Of a stretch of 64,000 nt of DNA, positions 12,125-20,949 are shown piece after piece; the stretch's first letter is position 1; each line of letters opens with the position of its first letter. The position numbers and the translations under genes are program-made. A model generated the notes under the pieces. That model was not told the origin of the DNA, ran no database searches, and saw only the letters and a program-made list of their open reading frames with translations. Source of the stretch: Prorocentrum cordatum. Taxonomy: Eukaryota; Sar; Dinophyceae; Prorocentrales; Prorocentraceae. The stretch covers positions 473,969-537,968 of the forward strand of contig CAUYUJ010003969.1 in the NCBI GenBank assembly GCA_963575745.1, given 5' to 3'.

Positions 12125-13092
12125 ACAGGCAGGACGACAGTTTTGCGTGGAAACCGACCACCCACGGTGTCACGAATCGGAGCCACGCCAAAAGCGGGCC
12201 AGCACGGACTCCAGCGCGGACACCAGCAGTACCAACTCGCAATACCCTGGCTGCCCGGGCATCAAGCGCAGCAGGGAGGACAGAACCTCCTGTGACGGAG
12301 CTGGCGGCAGAGGCCAGCCCAGGGCGGTCAGCCCAGGGCGGCCACCAGCGCGGCCCGCTGATCGGCAAGTGCAGGACAAAGGAGAACTGCATGCGCGACC
12401 CCAGCAGCAACGAACTGCCCGCAGATTGCACAGGTTTGCACTCGTGCCCGGGAGCGGCGGCTGCTCCCCCTCCTCCTCCTCCTCCTCCTCCTCCTCTTCC
12501 TCCTCCTCCTCCCTCCTGCTCCCTCCTCCTCCTCCTCCTCCTCCTCCTCCCCCTCCTCCTCCTCCTCCCCTGCCCCCCCCCCCCCCGGGGAGAGCCCGGG
12601 CGGGGAGGCCACGGCACCCCGCCGCCGCGCCACGCCCGGAGCGCCCCGCCCACAGGACAAGAGCTGCGGGGTGCTCGCCCTGGTCTGTTTGGACCTGCGC
12701 AGCCGCGGCAAGATCGGGCGCGCAGCCGCCCCTCCTCCGGCCGCGCGCGGAGGGGGGCATATACAGTCGGGGCACGGAGGACGGAACCCTTTTCGTTGGG
12801 GAGGGGCTCGGTGTTCCTCAGTTGTTTTGCAGTTCGCCTTTGGTTTTGCTTTGGGTTTCGATGGGAAATCGAAATTCAACTTATGGGAAAAAGAGGCCTC
12901 GTTCCTTATTCGGGGTTCCTTAGGTCAACGCCCCTTCTGTAGGGGGAGGGGGTAGGGCTCCTTAGAGGAGCACCCCTGCCTCCCAGAAGGCCCGGGGCCC
13001 CTCTTGAGGTGCAGGGCCGGCGCCTTCTGAGGAGCGGCCTGCTCATAAGAAGCCTTCCCCCCTTCCTCTGCCCCCCTGTGCGCGCCCCTTCC
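12125..13092. other. GC-rich spacer with (TCC)n block
   Basis: No supported gene. A CTC/TCC array lies at about 12466-12575, followed by a C run. An inverted GAGGTGC/GCACCTC-type stretch occurs near 12960-13010. Confidence 0.4.
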
Positions 13093-13134
13093 ACGACGAC
13101 GACGACGACGGCGACGACGACGGCGACGACGACG

Positions 13135-13170
<36 letters not shown>

Positions 13171-13245
13171 GCGACGGCGACGACGACGACGACGGTGGCG
13201 ACGGCGACGACGACGACGACGTCGACGACAACGACGCCTCCTGTT
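13093..13245. repeat. (GAC)n/(GGC)n trinucleotide array
   Basis: A 150-bp array of ACG and GCG triplets on the plus strand. It explains the Arg-rich minus frame and the Thr/Ala plus frame. Confidence 0.95.
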
Positions 13246-13643
13246 GCGGGCCCAGTGGTCGCCTAGGGGATCGGCTACAGAATCGATTCGCCCCGAAATC
13301 GACTTTGCCGTCGGACCTGCATCTCGTAGCATCCTGCGCATCGCTCGTAGATTCGACGGGAAAACCAAGTCTGGGGGAAACCCCAGTCTGCAGTCGATCC
13401 CACAGGCCCAGTGGGTTCCCCGGATGGACGCATGCGATGCGACAGCAGCGGCTTGAGAGCGCTTGGGTTTGGCACCCCCCCGCTACAGCCCCTCAGGCCG
13501 CGTGCTTCGCGCGTGGCCGACTCAGGACGTGCGTTGACCCAGTGGGTGCTCACCCCGCCTGGTTGCTACGACGAACCACTGCACCGCCCTGCGTCGTGCT
13601 GAGGGGCTTCCGTGGACGTTAGCACACGTTGGCACGAAGATCA

Positions 13644-13797
13644 AGTCGGGCGCGTCCCTCTGCAGGAGGAATAATCAAACATAGTCATAACAATAGTCTG
13701 GGGAAGATTTTTCTACGATGTTTGATCATTCTGTTTTTTTGTTTTGACTATTTTGATACTTCGTCGAACATCCGCCTGTAGGGGGACACGCTCAACC
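13644..13797 (+). mobile_element. MITE family A, copy 1
   Basis: A 154-bp AT-richer element with imperfect terminal inverted repeats (left AGTCGGGCGCGTCCCTCTGC; right end reads GGTTGAGCGTGTCCCCCTAC on the other strand). The family has three copies in the window (also 48341-48493 and 49102-49255) with shared ends and a shared interior pattern of ATAGTC...GACTAT. It has no coding capacity, so it needs transposase from elsewhere. This copy's right end is followed by TA; the left flank is CA. Confidence 0.8.
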
Positions 13798-14570
13798 TAA
13801 CACTAAGACACGTTTTGAAGATCATCGAAGGTTGGAGGGAGGAGAAGCCGTCGACTTTCATGGTTCGACCTGTTATTGGGCCCCTTTCGCCCCTTTCGGG
13901 CGGCCTGCGGCGTTCCGGCGCCGATGTTTGACAGCGTTCGCCCCCCCATCCCCCATTCGAGATGTGTCGGTCTGAGATTTGGGAGCCCTTCCGTTGGTTC
14001 TTGAAAGACTTCCCGCCCCGGGAGACATTTCCAGCAGCTGCGCATCGTCTGGAGCAGTCCTGGGGTGCCCTGGCCGTCCCGATGGGCTTCCGGGGGCCCG
14101 AGCTGTAGCCCGAAAGACCCCCCCTTTATCACTCCTTGCTCCACTCTTCTCGCTCCCTCCCTCCCTCCCTGCCCGCCCGCGTTCACGCTCCTCCATCCTC
14201 TCCCCCGCATCCCTCCTGCCGTGCTCCTCTGGGTGCAGCCTGCAGCAGGGCTGGACCTGGACGCTGTTTTGCTGAACTTCGGCTGTGTCTTGTTTGTCGA
14301 CGTTGGGAGGGACGTGCCGGAGACCAGGCAGAGCCAAACGAGCACAACAAAACGAAAGCAGCACGAACGCCAACGTTTCGGTCCAGCCCTGACCTGCGGG
14401 GCCACGGTGCATACCCGCCGCTCACCCGCTCGTTCGTGCTTGCCTTGGGGCGTCCCCCACGTCGCTGCCCCTGGCGGTGGGAGAGCGCTCTCCCGCCGCG
14501 GCACGCGGGCAGCTCGGCGTGGCGAGCCGGGTGCGAGCAGCGCGGGTGTTAGCTCACCTGGACGTGTGTG
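13798..14570. other. Intergenic, no gene recognised
   Basis: Overlapping frames on both strands show no motif or splice-like border. Confidence 0.35.
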
Positions 14571-14574
14571 TCTC

Positions 14575-15130
14575 TCGTGCTCTCTTGTTCTCTCGCCCTC
14601 TTTCTCTCTTTTTTTTTTTTTCTATCTCTCTCTCTCTCTCTCCTGTCTCTCGCTCTCTCTCTCTCTCTCTATCGCTCCCTCTCTCGCTCCCTCTCTCTCT
14701 CTCCTCCTCTCGCCCGTTCCGTGCTAATTAGGCTGGCCAGCGTGGACCCCGACCAGCGCGTTTCTGCCGAGACGCGCCGTGGCTGTCGAGTGGGGGGGAG
14801 CAGGAGGAGGAGGACGAGGAGAAGGATGATGAGGAGGAGGAGGAGGAGGAGGAAGAGCAGGAGGAGGAGGAGGAGGAGGAGGAGGATGAGGAGGAGGTGT
14901 TAGGGGCTGTCTGGTGTGCCGCCTCTCGCCGGGCAGCTGCCTGTGCTCACGAGGTGCGCGCGGGTGCCGCCGACCCTCCTGCCTGCTCGAGGGCAGGGCG
15001 AGCGCGGGCCCCGCCTCCGTCGCCTTCCACGTCTGTCCACTGCTCCTCCCTCTCCTCCTCACTCCTCACTCCTCACTCCTCACTCCTCTCCTCCTCCTCC
15101 TCCTCCTCCTCCTCCTCCTCCTCCTCCTCC
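14575..15130. repeat. CT array, GGA array and CCT array
   Basis: A pyrimidine CT tract (about 14575-14715) is followed by a purine GGA tract (about 14797-14900) and a CTC/CCT array (about 15046-15130). The last is the insertion target of the DIRS-order element that begins at 15131. Confidence 0.9.
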
Positions 15131-15182
15131 TGTGAGTTGTACGTGAATGATCTATGCGCGCTCGGAATTAGTTTTTCGGCTC
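15131..15182 (+). repeat. Split direct repeat A1 (left terminus)
   Basis: The 52-bp sequence starting TGTGAGTTGTACGTGAATGA matches A2 at 20746-20797 with two mismatches. It marks the left end of the retroelement. Confidence 0.92.
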
Positions 15183-15198
15183 AGACGCATGAGGCCAG

Positions 15199-15558
15199 AT
15201 GTCGGCATCGGTCTCTTCGCTGTCGGACTTGCGAGGGCTCGCTTCGCTAGCTTCACTTTCCGCACGACACCAGTGCCCAGACTGTTTCTGTGATTGCCCT
15301 CGGCCTTCGGAGTGTCCGAAGGCTCCTGACTGTGTGTGTCCGCCGCCGCTGGAACGACCTCCCGTGTGTGAGGTGCCGCCTGATTTCTTCAACAGGACGG
15401 GCTTCGTCGCACCCACGGACGACACCGTCTCCCTTGCCATCATCGGCCTCTTGGGAGTGTTTCTCGGAGCAGCGGTCGGAGGTCTGCTCACTCGGTTTTG
15501 TTGTCCTCGTCGTGTTGCTGCCCCTCGTCGAGGAGGGTACGGTCGCATTGAACAGTGA
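15199..15558 (+). CDS. Small Cys-rich membrane-type ORF of the DIRS element
   Basis: 119 residues from an ATG 16 bp after A1. The N-terminal half is Cys/Pro-rich (CPDCFCDCPRPSECPKAPDC), a possible metal-binding or disulphide-rich segment. It is followed by a hydrophobic Gly/Ala/Leu stretch (AIIGLLGVFLGAAVGGLL) that could cross a membrane, then a basic tail. The stop overlaps the next ORF's start as TGATG, suggesting coupled translation. I know of no counterpart in described DIRS elements; it could be a captured gene. The function is unknown. Confidence 0.6.
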   Translation: MSASVSSLSDLRGLASLASLSARHQCPDCFCDCPRPSECPKAPDCVCPPPLERPPVCEVPPDFFNRTGFVAPTDDTVSLAIIGLLGVFLGAAVGGLLTRFCCPRRVAAPRRGGYGRIEQ

Positions 15559-16997
15559 TGGCGGGGGCCGTGGAGGCTCTGCCAGGTGGCTATGCCATCT
15601 ACTGGTACGAAGGGGACGATTATGGTCACGAACGGATTTTGTTGAGGGAAGTTAAGTCACTGGATGACAGACGTATCTGGGTTGGGGCCTCGCCTGACTT
15701 CGATGTCTATGCGGAGGAGTGGAGCACCACGGGAGATCGCGGGCCCATCAGAGTAGAGCTGTTGAAAGGTCGCATTGTGCCAAGGGGTTTTCCTAGGCCC
15801 ATCTACCGCTTCGATCAGAGGGTTCCCTGGGACAAGTTCGCGGAGCTTAGGGCCGAGGCGTCGCAGGTCATCTTCGACGAAGGGCTCGAGGAGATCGCTC
15901 GCGCGAGAGTGCAAGATGACACGCTCGCGATCAGGAATTTCCGTCGGCCATTCCTTGGATCACGAGGTCCTGCTCCTCCTCTGCCGCAGCATGCAGATGG
16001 GCAGGCTGAGCTTGCCGACGCTCTTGGGAGTGACGAGGTCTGGGTCGTGTCTGAGCCCGTCTTCGACGGGGACCAGGAGGTGGCGAGGATCGGCTCTCAG
16101 GTCGCCAAGGAGTCCGTGGCGAGCAGGCTGGGGAACCGCGGATTCGCCAAGTTTGGCTCGGTCGTCGCGGCGCTCGAACGGATCAAGGTGGAGGAGCTCG
16201 ACGGCTACTTCGCGGCCCGCAAGAACCTGCTCCTGGTGGGCCTGGGAGGCACTCACACGCCCGAGGAGCGAGAGGGAGCCCCTGGCTCGCCCACAGGCCT
16301 CCAGGCCCTTCGTGGGGCTCTTGCAGGCCCACAGCTCCCTGGAACGGGTGAGGAGCCTGACAAGAAGGCGGGCGAGGACGTCCGCACGCTGTCGGTGAAG
16401 TTCAACGCCTTCAACCGCAGGGAGCGCGTCTGGGTGGACTCGGTCAAGGAGATGGTCGAGGACGCCTTCTCGGACTGGCCTTTGGATGGTCCTCGCACGT
16501 TCTTGCGGTTGATGATGTCGTTTGCTCAGCTCGCGATGGTGCCCGCGTTCTGGCTGGAGCGCCACCTACAGACGGCGGGTTGGAGCGAGAACGATCGCTC
16601 TATTCATGAGATGCGGGTGATGGCGGAGGTTTTCGAACTGGCTATCTCTTACGACCAGCTGAATGTGGCGTCGCTCGCGGCCTTCGAGAGGTTGGGGCGG
16701 AGATGGCAAGCTATACTTGAGGCTCATGGTAAGAAACCCATGAACCCGAACTACGAGATTGCTGATAAGTTCTCGGGCTACAATCGCCGTGCACGGCTTG
16801 TGGCGCCGGCGCTTCGCACCCACGTGGCCAAGGAGGTGCGAGACGAGGCTGAGATCGACAAGCAGACTAGCAAGGCCAAGGCTCTGAGGGACGAGGCCAC
16901 GGTCGCCCTCAAGCGCGGGAAGTCCGCTGGGAAGGGCAAGGACACGGGGGATAGCAAGGATGAGCGAGGCCTCTTTTCTTGCCAGCAAGACCGTTGA
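15558..16997 (+). CDS. Gag-like protein of the DIRS element
   Basis: About 479 residues from ATG 15558, which overlaps the stop of the upstream ORF by one base. It sits in the position of gag, directly before RT. It is mostly alpha-helical with conserved-looking aromatic segments (GGYAIYWYEGDDYGHERILL near the N-terminus, then FSDWPLDGPRTFLRLMMSFA), no zinc knuckle, and a Lys-rich C-terminus (KRGKSAGKGKDTG) suited to nucleic-acid binding. A probable role is assembling a particle around element RNA. Assignment rests on position and character, not on a recognised domain. Confidence 0.6.
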   Translation: MAGAVEALPGGYAIYWYEGDDYGHERILLREVKSLDDRRIWVGASPDFDVYAEEWSTTGDRGPIRVELLKGRIVPRGFPRPIYRFDQRVPWDKFAELRAEASQVIFDEGLEEIARARVQDDTLAIRNFRRPFLGSRGPAPPLPQHADGQAELADALGSDEVWVVSEPVFDGDQEVARIGSQVAKESVASRLGNRGFAKFGSVVAALERIKVEELDGYFAARKNLLLVGLGGTHTPEEREGAPGSPTGLQALRGALAGPQLPGTGEEPDKKAGEDVRTLSVKFNAFNRRERVWVDSVKEMVEDAFSDWPLDGPRTFLRLMMSFAQLAMVPAFWLERHLQTAGWSENDRSIHEMRVMAEVFELAISYDQLNVASLAAFERLGRRWQAILEAHGKKPMNPNYEIADKFSGYNRRARLVAPALRTHVAKEVRDEAEIDKQTSKAKALRDEATVALKRGKSAGKGKDTGDSKDERGLFSCQQDR

Positions 16998-17214
16998 TAG
17001 TGCGCGCCGCAGCCGCCGCGCGGCATGCACGCTGACAGGCGAGAGTGATGCGCAGGAGGCACGACAGGTGCCGCTGTTTCCGCTCGAGTTTTGCGACCAC
17101 TCAGCTCCTCCGTCGACGCGTCTCTCGAGAAGGTGCAGACGGAGAGCGAACCTCAGGAGCCATCAGTCGCGTGAGTTCGGGGAGGTTTTGACGGGCCTCA
17201 ATTGACTATATTCC

Positions 17215-18111
17215 CGAGCTGCGAGCCCTCTCGTTCGCCAAGAAGTGGCGGGCGAAATTCATGATTTTGTCGCGGGGCGAGTTGCCCAACAGCCGCCTGT
17301 GCCGCCTTTTTTGGATAAGGAGGGAGCCGTGCGCGAGCTCCTCCAGAGCAAGCGTGGTTATGACCACGCAGCTTCCACGGTCGTCGAGTTCGATCGAGCC
17401 CTTGTCTCTCTGCCCGAAGGAGTCCAGGACAGGAGGTTACTTCAGGACTTGGTTTCTCAGGAGGACAGGGAGGCGGTGGTGAACTTTAGGGAGAGCATGA
17501 TGAGAGATGTGAAGGAAGTGATGCAAATGAGAGACTACGGCGAGTCTATTAACCCGTATGTTGACCAGAAGCTTCGCACTCGACGGCGCGAGTACGTTCG
17601 CTTTCTGAAGATGTTGCACAGGCGCGGTCTCATCAGGTGGTCGACTACGCCCGCAGAGATTGCGACCCCGTTTTTTGCCCGAGACAAGGATGGAAGACAG
17701 CGACTTATCATCGATGCAAGACGTACTAATCAGCTTTTCCGAGAGACTCCTAGTACTCTTTTGGCCACGCCCGAGAGTTTCGCTCGCCTGGAGGTTGAGG
17801 GAGGTGTTGAGCTTTTTGAGGCGTCTCTTGACGTGGACAATTGCTTCCACAGAATCGGTATAGACAGCGACTTGGGCGATTATTTCTGCCTGCCCCCCGT
17901 TCGCGCACGAGAGCTAGGTCTGGCGCATGCTCGGGGGCGGGAGGTGCCTGGAGACGGGCTTGTGTGGGCCGCCATGGCCGTGCTCCCCATGGGCTTCTCT
18001 TGGTCGGTCTTCTGGGCCCAGCGTATCAATACTCGCCTGGTTCGGGAGGCTTCAGGAATGGAAGGCTCTGTGGCGGTGGAGGGCAGGGGGGTCCGGGCTC
18101 ATCATAAGTAA
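17215..18111 (+). CDS. Reverse transcriptase of the DIRS element, N-terminal part
   Basis: Copies element RNA into DNA. The frame is open from about 17206 and has no early ATG (first codon used by an ORF caller is GTG 17245), so it may be expressed by frameshift or reinitiation after gag. Motifs in order: substrate-binding RQRLIIDARRTNQLF (about 17695), motif A with catalytic Asp ASLDVDNCFHRIG (about 17821), and VLPMGFSWSVFWAQ (about 17980), typical of the DIRS RT group. The frame ends at 18111 before the catalytic motif C, which lies in the next frame. The likely slip point is the G6 run at 18086-18091; one base fewer would join the two. Confidence 0.85.
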   Translation, partial: RAASPLVRQEVAGEIHDFVAGRVAQQPPVPPFLDKEGAVRELLQSKRGYDHAASTVVEFDRALVSLPEGVQDRRLLQDLVSQEDREAVVNFRESMMRDVKEVMQMRDYGESINPYVDQKLRTRRREYVRFLKMLHRRGLIRWSTTPAEIATPFFARDKDGRQRLIIDARRTNQLFRETPSTLLATPESFARLEVEGGVELFEASLDVDNCFHRIGIDSDLGDYFCLPPVRARELGLAHARGREVPGDGLVWAAMAVLPMGFSWSVFWAQRINTRLVREASGMEGSVAVEGRGVRAHHK

Positions 18112-19210
18112 GGACTCCGCGCCCGTCTTTTACGTGTATGTGGACAACGTGGGGGTCTTGGGGGCGGACAAGATTGGGGTCCAGAAGTCGCTTGATAACA
18201 TCAAAAACGTTCTTAACCCCAACACAATGCAGTGTCACGAAGTCCAGGAGGCAGGCCAAGTTCGGGACGCTCTTGGGATCGAGTTCAACGGCGAACTAAA
18301 GTGTTTCAGGCCTGCTGGGAAGCGATACTGGAAGATACGTTGGTCTCTGGAGGCTTTCTTGAAGGCGCCCAAGGTAACGGGAAAAGCCCTCGAGGTTCTT
18401 CTGGGCCACTGCACCTACCTCGCTATGCTTCAGCGCCCTCTCCTCTCCTGCTTCGCCTCGGTCTACAAGTTCGCTCGGCGGTGCCGTCACTCGTGGGCTC
18501 CACTGTGGCCAACAGCGCGTGAGGAGCTCGAGGCTTTCTTCTGCCTCATGCTTCTTATTCGCTCGGACTGGTCCCGCGGTTGGCTTGGAGAAGTGTTGAC
18601 GTATGACTCCTGCCCTGAGGGCGCTGGAGCTTGCGTTGCTATTAGGTATCCCGCCTGGGCGGCCGCTCAAGGGAGAGTCCAGGAGAGAGCCAGATTTGTT
18701 CGTCGGGATGCTGCGCAGGCTCGCGGGCATGCGCTCTCTTGCCTCGACCCTGATGACCCCCTGGTGTTTGTGGCGCCGCCGCCGTCGTTTGAGGACGTGT
18801 CGGAGCTTTGGGAGCAAGATTTGCTGTTTCCTGAGGTTCCGCTCGAGGAGCTTGTGGGGAAGGACTGGGAAGTGCTATTCTGCCATTCTTGGAGGAGAAA
18901 GATGACTGTGCATGAGGGGGAAGCCAGAGCTGGAGTCCTTGGGATCGCAGATGTGGTTTTGGAACCTGGGGTACATAGCTGTCGTCTGCTGGCCCTTGGG
19001 GACAATCTCGGTGTCACGCTCAGCTTTGCAAGATCCAGGGCCCGTGCCTTTCCTCTGCTGGTGCAGGTTCGGCGGGCGGCGGCGCTGGCGCTGTCGCGAA
19101 ACCTCTCCGCGGGGTTCAGGTGGATCCCGAGCGAGTTCAACAGCTCCGACACCTTCCAGGGGCCCCGGGCTGCAGCGGGGGAACGCGGTCGAGTTGAGCG
19201 TCACTCCTGA
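18092..19210 (+). CDS. Reverse transcriptase motif C and RNase H of the DIRS element
   Basis: Continues RT one frame over. FYVYVDNVGVLG (about 18128) is motif C with the second Asp replaced by Asn (YVDN), probably a family trait because surrounding residues are intact. The thumb region follows. An RNase H domain then has LTYDSCPEGAGACV (about 18597), MTVHEGEARAGV (about 18903), LALGDNLGVTLS (about 18988) and RWIPSEFNSSDTF (about 19120), i.e. the D-E-D-D style acidic residues and the C-terminal W-P-S-E-x-N-x-x-D seen in DIRS elements. It degrades RNA from RNA-DNA hybrids during cDNA synthesis. It ends 54 bp before the recombinase ORF. Confidence 0.85.
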   Translation, partial: SGLIISKDSAPVFYVYVDNVGVLGADKIGVQKSLDNIKNVLNPNTMQCHEVQEAGQVRDALGIEFNGELKCFRPAGKRYWKIRWSLEAFLKAPKVTGKALEVLLGHCTYLAMLQRPLLSCFASVYKFARRCRHSWAPLWPTAREELEAFFCLMLLIRSDWSRGWLGEVLTYDSCPEGAGACVAIRYPAWAAAQGRVQERARFVRRDAAQARGHALSCLDPDDPLVFVAPPPSFEDVSELWEQDLLFPEVPLEELVGKDWEVLFCHSWRRKMTVHEGEARAGVLGIADVVLEPGVHSCRLLALGDNLGVTLSFARSRARAFPLLVQVRRAAALALSRNLSAGFRWIPSEFNSSDTFQGPRAAAGERGRVERHS

Positions 19211-19263
19211 TATACGCCGTCTCGCTCGAGAACGGCAAAGCTCTGTAGCCGTTTTGGCCAAGC

Positions 19264-20607
19264 ATGAAGACCCACCATGTTCTGCTTCTTTACTTGATTG
19301 GGCTCGACATGTCCTTGGTAAGGAAGGCCAAGAGAGCAGCTCCGACGGAGGAGAGGGAAGTTCGTGTGCTTCTTCGTCGTACGGACCCGCTGCCTCTAGA
19401 GAAGAGGTGGCAGGCTACTTTACAACAGCGACGCGATCGCCTCCCATTGCCCGCGCTGCTGGAGGAAGCGGAGAGGGATGCCAACCGTCTGGAAGCTTCG
19501 GACGGCACGACCTCGGAGGAGGATGGCAACCCGCTCGTGCAGGATCGCGTGCTGAGGCGAAAGGTCCACCATGCGAAGATGGCAGAAGAGCCAGGTATGA
19601 AGCACGTTTCGGTGCTAGAACGAAGCTCCGTAGGAGAACGAACCTGGGCGCAATATCGAAAGCTATATCGAGGCCTGGTGGACTACGTCGACGAGCGCAG
19701 GCTGAACACCGACAAAGTGCAGGACTTCGACGTGGCCATTGTCTCCTTCATGACCCACATGTACATGCTGGGCTACGACGCGGGCATCGGCCAGAAGTTG
19801 ATCGCAGCCGTGGTGTTCTTTCAACCTCGTTTCGGCAAGCTAGGCGACCTTTCTCTTCCGCGAGCCTGGCGGGCTGCCAGGGGCTGGGCCAAATTGGACC
19901 CGCCACGCAGTCGGCAGCCCTTGACCCTGCCGACGGTCGCAGGGTTGGCCGCGTCGCTTGCCTACGAAGGCCACCTGGACATGGTCATCTGGACGATCAT
20001 CGCTTTCTGCACCTACCTGCGTCCAGGCTCTATGATGCAGCTCACCAGGGGCTCGCTGGTCCCACCTACCATGAAGGTCGATACCACGTGGCGTGTTCTG
20101 GCGCACAGGTCAGACCTCCACCAGGTCTCGAAGGTGGGAACTCAGGACGACACCATCTTGTGGGACACTCAGGGTTTTGAATGGATGGGCGAAGTTCTTC
20201 AAATTCTAACCGTCGGAAAACGTAATGAGGGCTTGTGGCATTTTACCTATCCAGGGCTAGTGCGTGAAATTCGTAAGCAAGGCCGACGGCTCGGCCAAGA
20301 CATTGTACCCTACCAGTTGCGCCATGCGGGCGCCTCCTGGGAAATATATAAAAAGAATCGCAACCTGTGCGAAGTGCAACGTCGTGGCGGTTGGATGTCT
20401 ACCAAAAGTGTGCAGCGCTATGAGAAGTCAGGCATGATGATGAAAGACTACGCCCTGCTTCCCCTGGCGCTGCGCCGCTGGCTCGAAGAGCAGCTACGCG
20501 CGCTCAAGGACTCGATCCTCAGAGGCCGAGCGGTGCAGCCGCCGCCGCCGCTTGTTTTCAGTGCCCGTGGCAAGCGTGTAGCTACTCCTCCCAACGCAGC
20601 AAAGTAG
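19264..20607 (+). CDS. Tyrosine recombinase (integrase) of the DIRS element
   Basis: 447 residues from ATG. It replaces the DDE integrase of LTR elements and inserts a circular cDNA by site-specific-type recombination. Catalytic features: Arg I in CTYLRPGSMMQLTRG (R253), box II VPYQLRHAGASWE (R353-H354), Trp in place of the second His in RRGGWMSTKSVQRYE (W377), and the nucleophile Tyr386 in the same motif. The N-terminal core-binding region is helical (ERTWAQYRKLYRGLVDYVDE). The C-terminal tail is proline-rich and basic. All key residues are present, so the protein could be active. It ends 26 bp before repeat B1. Confidence 0.9.
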   Translation: MKTHHVLLLYLIGLDMSLVRKAKRAAPTEEREVRVLLRRTDPLPLEKRWQATLQQRRDRLPLPALLEEAERDANRLEASDGTTSEEDGNPLVQDRVLRRKVHHAKMAEEPGMKHVSVLERSSVGERTWAQYRKLYRGLVDYVDERRLNTDKVQDFDVAIVSFMTHMYMLGYDAGIGQKLIAAVVFFQPRFGKLGDLSLPRAWRAARGWAKLDPPRSRQPLTLPTVAGLAASLAYEGHLDMVIWTIIAFCTYLRPGSMMQLTRGSLVPPTMKVDTTWRVLAHRSDLHQVSKVGTQDDTILWDTQGFEWMGEVLQILTVGKRNEGLWHFTYPGLVREIRKQGRRLGQDIVPYQLRHAGASWEIYKKNRNLCEVQRRGGWMSTKSVQRYEKSGMMMKDYALLPLALRRWLEEQLRALKDSILRGRAVQPPPPLVFSARGKRVATPPNAAK

Positions 20608-20633
20608 TTGACACATCATGTTATGGGTGATAT

Positions 20634-20746
20634 GGGTGAGTGTGCGCCGCCGTGCCTCTGCTCTCCCACGCTCGTGTGCAGTCAGACTCCAGACGGCGCT
20701 GGCATCAGACACTAGGAAACTGAGAAACAGAGCGCGGGGGGATCAT
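20634..20746 (+). repeat. Split direct repeat B1
   Basis: A 113-bp repeat identical to B2 (20837-20949) except for one base. It ends GGGGGATCAT and is fused directly to A2. Confidence 0.92.
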
Positions 20747-20797
20747 GTGAGTTGTACGTGAATGATCTATGCGCGCTCGTAATTAGTTGTTCGGCTC
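20746..20797 (+). repeat. Split direct repeat A2
   Basis: 52 bp, matching A1 at the left end with two mismatches. The B1-A2 junction (ATCAT|GTGAG) reproduces the joint expected in the circular cDNA intermediate. Confidence 0.92.
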
Positions 20798-20836
20798 CCC
20801 GTGGCCTTACCCAAGCCGTTTTCATTCTTTCACATC

Positions 20837-20949
20837 GGGTGAGTGTGCGCCGCCGTGCCTCTGCTCCCCCACGCTCGTGTGCAGTCAGACTCCAGACGGC
20901 GCTGGCATCAGACACTAGGAAACTGAGAAACAGAGCGCGGGGGGATCAT
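20837..20949 (+). repeat. Split direct repeat B2 (right terminus)
   Basis: Second B copy. The CCT array resumes at the next base. Confidence 0.92.

Larger units (their letters stand above)
15131..20949 (+). mobile_element. DIRS-order (Ngaro/PAT-like) tyrosine-recombinase retrotransposon
   Basis: A complete element of about 5.82 kb. Its termini are split direct repeats in the order A1 (15131-15182) - ORFs - B1 (20634-20746) - A2 (20746-20797) - B2 (20837-20949), the arrangement known for Ngaro and PAT elements and not for LTR or DIRS1-type elements. Internal genes are a small Cys-rich ORF, a gag-like ORF, RT plus RNase H, and a tyrosine recombinase. It interrupts a CCT array: the array runs into 15131 and resumes at 20950. 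Removing the element, keeping the one shared T at the junction, leaves the CCT period unbroken, so no target duplication was made. That fits recombinase-mediated integration. A and B copies differ by only two and one bases, so the insertion is young. Confidence 0.92.

Noticed and set aside
18912-20180. 422-residue frame overlapping RNase H and the recombinase
   Set aside because: Arg/Gly-rich shadow of two recognised coding regions in other frames.
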